DNA of 14,148 nt from JAZDCZ01 sp046757925 (GTDB lineage Bacteria; Gemmatimonadota; Gemmatimonadetes; Gemmatimonadales; GWC2-71-9). The position numbers and the translations under genes were made by a program. Under the pieces are notes generated by a model that ran no database searches, was not told the origin of the DNA, and was given only the letters and a program-made list of their open reading frames with translations. Each line of letters begins with the position of its first letter. Positions within the stretch are counted from its first letter, which is position 1. Below, piece by piece: positions 6,838 through 12,874 of the stretch. The DNA lies in assembly GCA_046757925.1 (NCBI GenBank), contig JBHHZE010000071.1, positions 1-14,148 on the forward strand, in the 5' to 3' direction.

Positions 6838-7758
6838 ATGAACGGCCCCGAGCGTCGGGCCCTATTCTCGGTCTTCGACGATACAGGCACATCGGACGGA
6901 TACCACTATACCGTATCCGAAGTACTGACCTGGCGGCGGACACGCTACCAGGATCTCGCGATAGTGGACACGCCCTTCTTCGGGCGCGCCCTCATACTGG
7001 ATGGCAATTGGCAGTCGTGCACGGCCGATGAATTCCTCTACCACGAACCACTAGTCCATCCTGCCATGCTCCTCCACGGAGCAGCCCACCGCGTGGCTGT
7101 GCTGGGCGGCGGTGAGGGTGCCACGATCCGCGAGATACTGAGGTGGAACGCCGTCGAGCGCGTCGTCATGGTCGACCTGGACGGTGACGTGGTGGATGCC
7201 TGTCGGCAGTACCTCCCGGAGATGCACTGCGGCTCGTTCGATGACCCCAAGGTAGAGTTGGTAGTAGGAGACGCCTTGGACTGGCTCGATGCGTGTGATG
7301 AGCAGTTCGATGTCGTAATCTCAGATCTATCGGAACCGCTCGAGCACGGGCCGTCGTACCGTCTGTTCACCGAGGAGTACTTCCGGCAAGTCCGTGGCAT
7401 TCTGGATCGGAGTGGTTTCTTCGCGCTGCAGGCAGGCTCGGTAGCACCTAGTGAGATCCAGTTGTTCGCGCGGGTCGCGCACACAGTTGGGTCGGCCTTT
7501 GATCATGCAAAGCCCTACGCTTCGGCCATCCCGAGCTTCGGTTCACCCTGGGGGTTCGTAGTTGCGGCCGATAGACCCCTCGATCCGTTACCCCACCCCG
7601 GGGAAGTGGATCATCTTCTGCAACATTCAACATCCGGGGGGTTGAGGATGTTGGATGGAGAAGCTTTCGTGGGCTTGTTTCTGTGTTCCGCCCACATTAG
7701 GGAGGCCGTGGCGCGGGAAACAACGGTTTACACGCTCGAGCATCCGCCAAAAATCTAG
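6838..7758 (+). CDS. speE: Aminopropyltransferase (spermidine/thermospermine synthase family)
   Basis: A 306-residue protein that should transfer the aminopropyl group of decarboxylated AdoMet to an amine. Family features: a beta-stranded N-terminus with LDGNWQSCTADEFLYHE, a Rossmann fold with LGGGEG (residues 89-94), the acidic MVDLDGD strand (111-117), GDALDW (144-149), and ISDLSEPLEHGPSYRLFTEEY (161-181). Spermidine synthases carry DSTDP or DSSDP here. This protein keeps the first Asp (163) but has Glu166 at the second acidic position, and the following HGPSYRLFT resembles plant ACL5-type thermospermine synthases (DLADP, GGPCYQLYT). IPSFGSPWGFVVA also recalls that group. The product may therefore be thermospermine or another amine instead of spermidine; the motif alone does not settle it. 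The ATG follows speD by six bases and lacks a strong Shine-Dalgarno, suggesting coupled translation. Confidence 0.9.
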   Translation: MNGPERRALFSVFDDTGTSDGYHYTVSEVLTWRRTRYQDLAIVDTPFFGRALILDGNWQSCTADEFLYHEPLVHPAMLLHGAAHRVAVLGGGEGATIREILRWNAVERVVMVDLDGDVVDACRQYLPEMHCGSFDDPKVELVVGDALDWLDACDEQFDVVISDLSEPLEHGPSYRLFTEEYFRQVRGILDRSGFFALQAGSVAPSEIQLFARVAHTVGSAFDHAKPYASAIPSFGSPWGFVVAADRPLDPLPHPGEVDHLLQHSTSGGLRMLDGEAFVGLFLCSAHIREAVARETTVYTLEHPPKI

Positions 7759-7993
7759 GCTGGCCAAAGGAAAGGCGCCCGGCCTGGGACCACGGTTGCC
7801 GGACGCCATGTCCCCTGAGTGGGGATCCTTGTGTCGGTGCGGCGCCGGCCTGGAGACGAACCGACGCCTTCACCGGTTACTGCACTCTGCATGCTCTGTT
7901 GTCCAAGCAAAACACGATCACCAGGGTGCGACCGACCATGACTCTCAGAGTCGCCCTCATGCCATCACCCAGGCTCTAGAGTGCAGGTCGAAG
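7759..7993. other. Intergenic region between convergent genes, nothing recognised
   Basis: The 235 bases between the speE-family stop (plus) and the end of the small minus-strand gene have no convincing ORF, RNA or strong U-tailed hairpin. There are only imperfect GC-rich self-complementary words near 7770-7810 and 7833-7865 (GTCGGT and ACCGAC 21 bases apart). Confidence 0.5.
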
Positions 7994-8206
7994 CTACTCC
8001 ACAAGAAATGAAGGCGACGTGAAATCAGTATGAAGATCCGTGCGGGCAGAAGGAACGAACACCTCCGCCCATAGACAGCTCACAGCCTTGCTGGTAGTGG
8101 GACAGCCCACTACTTCTCCAACCTCCCGCAGCAGCAACTCCGACGTTGCCTCAACTTCCCAAGGGCGGTTGCCCGAAACGAGTCGCTTGCGATTATCATC
8201 CAACAC
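7994..8206 (-). CDS. Small hypothetical protein (70 residues) behind the HD-GYP gene
   Basis: Not recognised. The case for a real gene is its ribosome binding site: AAGGAGG (8218-8212) lies five bases before GTG 8206, and eight before an in-frame TTG at 8203, one of the best Shine-Dalgarno sequences in the window. The protein begins MLDDNRKRLVSGNRPWEVEA, has a charged, helix-prone middle (ELLLREVGEVVG), then two Cys (GCPTTSKAVSCLW) and a Ser/Thr-rich tail ending SFLVE. No signal peptide or membrane segment is seen. It follows the HD-GYP stop by 46 bases on the same strand, so co-transcription is likely. It could be a regulatory partner of HD-GYP or a small secreted or modified peptide; the sequence does not choose between these. 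Confidence 0.6.
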   Translation of the reverse strand: MLDDNRKRLVSGNRPWEVEATSELLLREVGEVVGCPTTSKAVSCLWAEVFVPSARTDLHTDFTSPSFLVE

Positions 8207-8211
8207 GTTCT

Positions 8212-8218
8212 CCTCCTT
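8212..8218 (-). promoter_or_regulatory. Strong Shine-Dalgarno that decides the small gene start
   Basis: AAGGAGG on the minus strand matches the anti-Shine-Dalgarno core perfectly and sits five bases from GTG 8206. It lies in the short gap after the HD-GYP stop, where a strong site is unexpected unless another gene follows. Confidence 0.7.
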
Positions 8219-8252
8219 CTAGAAAAGCGTCTGTTGCGCCCCGAACACGGCG

Positions 8253-8978
8253 TCATGCCGCGGGAAGCAGCGGCCCACCAACCAGGGCTTCCAAATCGGA
8301 GGTGAACAGACGCCGCATCGCGTACACGCACTCCACATCAAACTGAGCACCGGCGTTCGCCTCTAGCTCGTCGAGCGCAAAATCCAGGCTCAAGGGTGCC
8401 CGATAGGACCGAGCACTGGTCATGGCATCGAACGCGTCGGCTACACCCACGATTCTCGCAGGTAGCGGGATCTCGTCACCTATCAAGCCATCTGGAGTTC
8501 CCAGTCCGTCGATGCGCTCATGGTGCCAGCGGACCACCTTCAACACGAATGATCCTCGCGGAAACAACCGCCTGAGCATTGTGTCACCGATTACGGGATG
8601 CTCCATCACCATCCGGTACTCTTGGTCGGTAAGGGCGCCTTGCTTACACAGAAGACCATTGGATACTCCGAGTTTCCCGATGTCATGCAGTTCTCCGGCT
8701 AGCCGCATCCGGGACACATCACGCGACCGCCACTCGAGCCGCCGCGCGATTCCAGCCGCATAGGCCCCAACTCGCCTCGAATGTGCCCAGGTGTACCGAT
8801 CCTTTGCCTTCAACGCACGGAGGAGCTGACCAACCTGGAGATTCAGAGCTTCGAGTTCCGGAACGTACTGGTCACCCGAGACGTTAGTGCGGCGGCGGGT
8901 CGGCCGGTTGTTCTGAACGACGGCAAGCGAGGGATACATCGAGTGCGACCTGCCGGCGGCTCTGATTGCCTCTCTCAC
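8253..8978 (-). CDS. HD-GYP domain protein, probable cyclic-di-GMP phosphodiesterase
   Basis: A 241-residue stand-alone HD-GYP protein. After a basic N-terminus of about 40 residues without a sensor domain, the HD domain runs from about 45 to 225. Visible metal and catalytic residues are His66 (AHSRRV), His98-Asp99 with Gly101-Lys102 (ELHDIGKLGV), His127 (MEHPVIGD), and His152-His153 in HHERIDGLGTPDG, the HHE..DG.GYP motif with Thr in place of Tyr. DEIPLPARIVGVADAFDAMTS completes the family signature. Known members hydrolyse c-di-GMP or related cyclic dinucleotides. The start is GTG 8978 with GGGAGGAC (8992-8985) six bases upstream. It heads a minus-strand unit with the small gene at 7994-8206 and is divergent from the NtrC-like regulator, with which it shares a box-rich intergenic region. 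Lack of a receiver suggests control by expression or by a partner. Confidence 0.93.
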   Translation of the reverse strand: MREAIRAAGRSHSMYPSLAVVQNNRPTRRRTNVSGDQYVPELEALNLQVGQLLRALKAKDRYTWAHSRRVGAYAAGIARRLEWRSRDVSRMRLAGELHDIGKLGVSNGLLCKQGALTDQEYRMVMEHPVIGDTMLRRLFPRGSFVLKVVRWHHERIDGLGTPDGLIGDEIPLPARIVGVADAFDAMTSARSYRAPLSLDFALDELEANAGAQFDVECVYAMRRLFTSDLEALVGGPLLPAA

Positions 8979-9083
8979 GGAACGTCCTCCCGAATGCGGT
9001 TTAGGGGGCTCGCTTTGGAATGGCGCCTACGTCGCCCGAATTGTGATCTGTACCACTGCGCGCCGCAGGTCTATTGGGCAATG

Positions 9084-9111
9084 TTGAGACCAATCGTACC
9101 AGCCAGATAAC
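9084..9111 (+). promoter_or_regulatory. Candidate promoter of the regulator operon
   Basis: TTGAGA (9084-9089, five of six to consensus) is spaced 16 bases from GATAAC (9106-9111, four of six). The spacer contains a GGTACG box in reverse orientation (9100-9095). The predicted leader to GTG 9356 is about 240 bases and contains the remaining boxes. A separate TACAAT at 9121-9126 is a good -10 word but has no -35 at the right distance. Confidence 0.35.
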
Positions 9112-9313
9112 TCATTGATTTACAATGCGTTAATGACGGGAACGCCGGGAGGACACCTGGTACGGTTCGTGCGCTAGTGGGTCAAAGCGACCCAATTTGG
9201 TCGCCCCAAGCCGCGTGGGACCGGGTGGCTGGACCAACCGGTGGCTAGCCGCCACGCCGGTACGAATCGACCCGCGGTGGTACGAAGTGACCCACGTGTG
9301 GGCCACGGGTCAC
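9095..9313. promoter_or_regulatory. Operator-like array of GGTACG and GACCC/GGGTC boxes
   Basis: GGTACG occurs at 9159, 9259 and 9279 on the plus strand and at 9100-9095 on the minus strand. The copies at 9259-9278 and 9279-9298 form an exact 20-bp tandem: GGTACGAATCGACCC followed by GGTACGAAGTGACCC. GACCC or GGGTC words recur. TGGGTC-AAAGC-GACCCA (9178-9194) is a perfect 6-bp inverted repeat with a 5-base spacer. GTGACCC (9287-9293) pairs with GGGTCAC (9307-9313), enclosing CCCAC-GT-GTGGG. The array fills the 377-bp space between the HD-GYP and regulator genes (8979-9355), where no gene is supported. A dimeric DNA-binding protein with several sites is the simplest reading; the adjacent bEBP-type regulator is one candidate. 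Confidence 0.65.
9104..9133 (-). promoter_or_regulatory. Candidate promoter of the HD-GYP gene
   Basis: On the minus strand TTAACG (9133-9128) is spaced 18 bases from TATCTG (9109-9104). Both are moderate matches. It overlaps the -10 of the plus-strand candidate, so if both are real the two operons would compete for polymerase. The leader to GTG 8978 would be about 125 bases. Confidence 0.28.
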
Positions 9314-9343
9314 AATACGCAACTGGTTACAACGGTTCGACTT

Positions 9344-9349
9344 GGAGGA
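9344..9349 (+). promoter_or_regulatory. Shine-Dalgarno deciding the GTG start of the regulator
   Basis: GGAGGA lies six bases before GTG 9356. The reading frame stays open back to 9197, but the extra 53 codons would be made of the box array and resemble no domain. The next ATG (9365) is 15 bases from this site. Confidence 0.65.
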
Positions 9350-9355
9350 CAGGCT

Positions 9356-10729
9356 GTGGCAGGAATGGATTCTGCATCCGAGGATCGGGTGAACCAACTA
9401 CGGATTCTGGTAGTGGAACTTTCCGATTCTTTCTCTGACTTATGGCGTCAATTGGGCGACGATCTGGATGTGGGTGTAACTTGGTGCGACGAATCCGATC
9501 TCCGGTCCACCCAGTCGGATATTGCCGCTGTGCTGCTCGCAGCGGGCGGGGCCGAGCAAAAAGTTCTCGCGTGGCTCGACCGACACGACACTCCAATTGA
9601 AATACCAACTTTTGCTGTTGGCTCCGATCCCGGCAGACGAACCGCCACACAGATAGCCGCTCGCGGGGTTAGCGACTACTTCGCTCTGCCCGAAGACATC
9701 GAACTGCTACGGAACGCACTCGGCGCAGCCGTGGAGCGTCGCCACGAAGCGATCCGTCGTTCCGCCTCACGACGCGACGAGGCAAAGACGAAGGCGTTTT
9801 CAGAGATCATTGGCGACAGCATCGCGCTCAAGGAAGTTCTTTCACGCGCGGCTCGTTTGCTACCCCATCACGACGCTACGGTATTGCTGATTGGCGCGAC
9901 TGGAACTGGCAAGGAGTTGCTGGCTCAGGCAATTCACGACGGAGGAGCGCGCCGAGGGTCCCCTTTCGTCCCTGTCAACTGCTCGGCACTGCCAGATCAT
10001 CTAATAGAATCGGAATTGTTCGGACACGAACGTGGTGCGTTCACGGATGCGCACAGCAGCAAGCCCGGCCTCTTCGAGGTGGCTGATGGAGGCACGCTCT
10101 TCCTAGACGAAATAGGAACGCTGCCGGTAAACCTGCAGGCCAAACTGTTGCGCGTACTTCAGGACAAACAAATACGTCGGATCGGTGGCACCAGAACCCG
10201 CAAGGTGGACGTACGAATCATCGCGGCAGCCAACGAGGACCTCAATCAGGCCATACGAGACGGGAGGTTCCGCGAGGACCTGTACTATCGCCTTGGAGTA
10301 ATCACTCTGACATTGCCCAAGCTTTGCGATCGCGGTCAGGATGTGATTCTGATCGCAGACGCCCTGCTAGAGCGCTTGGCCAAGCAACATCGCGTGCCGG
10401 TGCCGGCCTTGTCGGCCGAAGTCCGTCGTGTGTTGCTCGGATACCATTGGCCGGGGAACGTTAGAGAACTCAAGAACGCCGTCGAGCGTGCCCTGCTGCT
10501 CTCTCCCAAGGGGCAGTTGGATTTCCACGAACTGCTGCCGCAAGCCGATCTCTCGAGACAGAGCCCGGGACCGATCCCGTTCCCCGCCCAGCTCGATCAG
10601 ATCACTACAGCGGCAGCTCACGCAACCGTCGAACTATGTAGCGGAAACCGTAGTGCGGCGGCGCGGCGATTGGGTATCTCCCGTCGACGGCTTAGAAGGC
10701 TGCTAGACGGCGAACTTTTGACTGCCTGA
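9356..10729 (+). CDS. NtrC-family AAA+ regulator with degenerate receiver and Fis-type HTH
   Basis: A 457-residue three-domain protein. Residues about 13-130 have a receiver-like pattern (LRILVVELSDSF at the start, regular beta/alpha spacing), but the acidic pair normally following the first strand is EL, and the third-strand region reads AAVLLAAGG with no phospho-acceptor Asp. Phosphorylation is therefore unlikely. The AAA+ core (about 150-385) has Walker A GATGTGKE (180-187), Walker B TLFLDEIG (247-254), and the arginine-bearing FREDLYYRL (305-313). The sigma54-contacting loop is GAFTDA (227-232) instead of GAFTGA. A C-terminal Fis-like helix-turn-helix is clear (NRSAAARRLGISRRRLRRLL, 431-450). 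Such proteins remodel sigma54-RNA polymerase at -24/-12 promoters, or, with altered loops, may act otherwise. It is the first gene of an operon with a lipoprotein and a TPR protein and lies downstream of the box array, which it may bind. Confidence 0.92.
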   Translation: MAGMDSASEDRVNQLRILVVELSDSFSDLWRQLGDDLDVGVTWCDESDLRSTQSDIAAVLLAAGGAEQKVLAWLDRHDTPIEIPTFAVGSDPGRRTATQIAARGVSDYFALPEDIELLRNALGAAVERRHEAIRRSASRRDEAKTKAFSEIIGDSIALKEVLSRAARLLPHHDATVLLIGATGTGKELLAQAIHDGGARRGSPFVPVNCSALPDHLIESELFGHERGAFTDAHSSKPGLFEVADGGTLFLDEIGTLPVNLQAKLLRVLQDKQIRRIGGTRTRKVDVRIIAAANEDLNQAIRDGRFREDLYYRLGVITLTLPKLCDRGQDVILIADALLERLAKQHRVPVPALSAEVRRVLLGYHWPGNVRELKNAVERALLLSPKGQLDFHELLPQADLSRQSPGPIPFPAQLDQITTAAAHATVELCSGNRSAAARRLGISRRRLRRLLDGELLTA

Positions 10730-10751
10730 CGGATGTAAGGAGGTGAATGCA

Positions 10752-11426
10752 ATGTATCGGTTGTTTCGCGTTCTTCCGGCGGGAGTGGCGCTGTTCCTCG
10801 CAGCGTGCTCCGACGGCACCGGGCCACCGGAGCAGAGTCTCATCAACCAGGAACCCACCCTCGGGTCCGTGGTCGGTGAGGGAGTAGACGGCAGCACGCT
10901 CCATAGGCTGCGACAGGGTGCGAAGATTGCTACCGGGCAGAGGCAGTTCCTCCTCGCCGATGGCGCCCCGGCATCCAGCATGCAAGCATCGCCTGATGTC
11001 TACGAGGTGAAGTTTTGGGCAGTGCGCGGCAAAGAAAGCAAGGTCACACTAGACTACGAAGCGGACTCCACCGGGAATACACGTCCGTTGCTGCGCTTCA
11101 GCATACCGAAAGACGGACTCAAGTTGCGTCCTGACGGGCACAAGTTCGAGAAACAAGACTCGGTACTGGTGACGCTTCGGATCAGTCGGTCCAACTTCTT
11201 CGTAGATTTCAGACCTTCGGGACTCGTATTCAACGACCACAACCCGGCGAACCTCGAAATCTGGTACACTGGAGCGGCAGACCCAGTACCGGTCAATCTG
11301 CTCAATCTGTGGTACCAGCAGGATGACGGGGAACTGTGGTACCAGATCACATCCCGACACGACACCGAATTGAAGTGGTTCGAGACGAACTTGTTCCACT
11401 TCTCCAACTACGCAATCTCCTGGTAA
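10752..11426 (+). CDS. Lipoprotein with a conserved beta-rich domain of unknown function
   Basis: A 224-residue protein. MYRLFRVLPAGVALFLAAC is a lipoprotein signal peptide with Cys19 as the predicted lipid-bearing residue. A Gly/Pro-rich linker and a beta-rich region (about 75-224) follow: VYEVKFWAVRGKESKVTLDY, LLRFSIPKDGLKLRPDG, FVDFRPSGLVFNDHNPANLEIWY, and a tail ending LFHFSNYAISW. The phrases of an even beta sandwich (RFSIPKDGL, FEPSGL-like, NYAISW) resemble ZU5-like surface domains of unknown role; I do not recognise a named family. The start is ATG 10752, eight bases after a near-perfect AAGGAGG (10737-10743). GTG 10743 would overlap that site. It begins 22 bases after the regulator stop and ends two bases before the next GTG, so it is the middle gene of an operon. 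Confidence 0.8.
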   Translation: MYRLFRVLPAGVALFLAACSDGTGPPEQSLINQEPTLGSVVGEGVDGSTLHRLRQGAKIATGQRQFLLADGAPASSMQASPDVYEVKFWAVRGKESKVTLDYEADSTGNTRPLLRFSIPKDGLKLRPDGHKFEKQDSVLVTLRISRSNFFVDFRPSGLVFNDHNPANLEIWYTGAADPVPVNLLNLWYQQDDGELWYQITSRHDTELKWFETNLFHFSNYAISW

Positions 11427-11428
11427 GT

Positions 11429-12433
11429 GTGGATCGAGACATGCTCAGGTCACTCGAATACTTGAAGAAGGCACATCAGTACGCCGACTCAGGGCAGCAC
11501 GCTGCGGTGGTGGATTGCCTGGGTGAGCGGCCGCGGGAGGAGTTGGAAGATTCACCGACCATGTCGCTGCTGTTTGGTACGGCGCAGGCGCGGCTCGGAC
11601 GGCATGAAGAGGGTAAGAGATGGGTGGAACTCGCGCTGGAGCGCTCTCGCGAGCGTGCAGACCGGGCCATCGAAGCCCGTGCTTTGAACGTTCGCGGTGC
11701 AATAGCACTGGTGGCCGGAAGGATAGACGAGGCGGCAAAATACCTGACCGAGGCACTGGCGGCGGCGAAGCGCGATGGCGACAACGCCACGGTAGGCCGT
11801 TGCTCGAACAACCTTGGGATCATTTACAACCTCCGTGGGGAGTACGCTCACGCGATCGGATCCTACACGATGGCGATGGCCGCCTTCCAGCAGGCAGGGC
11901 TAGACCGGGGGGTTGCCGAAACCCGACACAATCTCGCCATCACTTACCGCGACCAAGGCGACTTGGAGCGAGGTTTGGAGGAGGCCGATCACGCGGTAGA
12001 GCAAGCTTCGAGAGTGGGTGACGGGTCACTGAGGGCACAGACCGTTGCGGGACGGGCAGAAATCCGCACACTGGCAGGTGACTCCGACCTGGCTCTCAAG
12101 GAGATAGAGCGAGCACTCGCCGAGCACAAGGAACTCGGTGACGCGGTGGAGGAGGCTCATGACCTCAGAATCAAGGCGGTGGCGCTGGCCGCAAAGGGAG
12201 AGACCGACCGAGCCACCGAACTGCTGCGGGACGTCATAGGACGTGCCCGTGAGGCACAGCGACCGCTCCTCATAGCACTTGCTTTGCGCGACCTTGCAAG
12301 GCTGCTGCGTGCGAACGCCGAGAATCAATCCGAGGTTGATGAGATCGTGCGTGAGGCCAGAGTGTTGTTCAATCAGCTTGGTGCGCGTGCGGAAATCAAG
12401 AAGCTCGACGCAATGATGACAAGTCAGTCCTAG
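11429..12433 (+). CDS. TPR-repeat protein, cytoplasmic
   Basis: A 334-residue, wholly helical protein without signal peptide or membrane segment. Tandem TPR units are visible from about residue 40 to 300: for example RALNVRGAIALVAGRIDEAA, RCSNNLGIIYNLRGEYAHAI with SYTMAMAAFQQAG, RHNLAITYRDQGDLERGLEE, and AGRAEIRTLAGDSDLALKEI. TPR stacks bind proteins or peptides, and this arrangement resembles sensor and adaptor TPRs of signalling operons. GTG 11429 follows the lipoprotein TAA by two bases, suggesting coupled translation; ATG 11441 is the alternative, and neither has a strong Shine-Dalgarno. As the last gene of the regulator-lipoprotein-TPR operon it could bind the unphosphorylated regulator, but this is inference. 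Confidence 0.85.
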   Translation: MDRDMLRSLEYLKKAHQYADSGQHAAVVDCLGERPREELEDSPTMSLLFGTAQARLGRHEEGKRWVELALERSRERADRAIEARALNVRGAIALVAGRIDEAAKYLTEALAAAKRDGDNATVGRCSNNLGIIYNLRGEYAHAIGSYTMAMAAFQQAGLDRGVAETRHNLAITYRDQGDLERGLEEADHAVEQASRVGDGSLRAQTVAGRAEIRTLAGDSDLALKEIERALAEHKELGDAVEEAHDLRIKAVALAAKGETDRATELLRDVIGRAREAQRPLLIALALRDLARLLRANAENQSEVDEIVREARVLFNQLGARAEIKKLDAMMTSQS

Positions 12434-12489
12434 GGGAACCTCCTGGACTCGGCGTAACCGCGGTCACGGACCCGCGCGACCCCGAAATG

Positions 12490-12554
12490 CTTCCCCCACC
12501 CCTCTACTCTCTACTCCCACTCCCCAAGCTCCAACCCCCTACTCCCTACTCCTC
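12490..12554. repeat. Pyrimidine-only simple-sequence tract with CTACTCC words
   Basis: The plus strand from about 12490 is nearly all C and T with recurring CTACTCC, CTACTCT and CTCCCACTCC words, so the minus strand is G-rich (GGGAGTAG repeats). It ends in the stop codon of the minus-strand gene at 12546 and would be its mRNA 3' end, with several G runs but longer loops than a classical quadruplex. No strong hairpin terminator is seen in 12434-12545 for the convergent TPR operon. Confidence 0.75.
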
Positions 12555-12854
12555 GTAAAAGATGTGAATCGAACTTATCTCGTCTCCGAAGTGCCGATCC
12601 AGAAATCCCAGAATTGCGTCGAGCAGTTGCCACTCAACATCTGATCGTACCTCAATCTGCACAACCTCACCCATGCCCCTGGCAATCTTGATGTAACCCG
12701 AGTAGCGAGAGTGAATCCACCTCGCGCGATCCCGGGTCTTCTTGCCGCTTCGCCGCCATGTCCCAAGAGATCTTCTTCGAAGGTCCGCCTCCTTCCGGAC
12801 AAGTTCTCCGTATAGGTTGAACGCCTGACGCGGGATCACTTGGACGTGTCTCAT
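12546..12854 (-). CDS. Small basic protein of unknown function (102 residues)
   Basis: Not recognised as a named family. The first half is rich in Arg and Lys (ELVRKEADLRRRSLGTWRRSGKKTRDRARW). The second half has a beta-alpha-beta pattern (GYIKIARGMGEVVQIEVRSD, then EWQLLDAILGFLDRHFG, then EISSIHIFYEE), which suggests a compact alpha/beta fold and perhaps nucleic-acid binding. ATG 12854 was chosen because AGAAGG (12869-12864) lies nine bases upstream. ATG 12863 would abut that site, and the open frame back to 12995 lies inside the next gene. It follows the membrane-protein stop by 20 bases, so the two likely form one unit. The stop codon lies in the simple-sequence tract. Confidence 0.65.
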   Translation of the reverse strand: MRHVQVIPRQAFNLYGELVRKEADLRRRSLGTWRRSGKKTRDRARWIHSRYSGYIKIARGMGEVVQIEVRSDVEWQLLDAILGFLDRHFGDEISSIHIFYEE

Positions 12855-12874
12855 TCGGTACATCCTTCTGGGCA

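Noticed and set aside
9197..9355. A longer N-terminus for the NtrC-like regulator (start at 9197)
   Set aside because: The extra 53 codons consist of the box array and resemble no domain, and GGAGGA sits six bases before GTG 9356.
12434..12545. Rho-independent terminator after the TPR operon
   Set aside because: Only a weak CGCGG/CCGCG hairpin without a U run was found.
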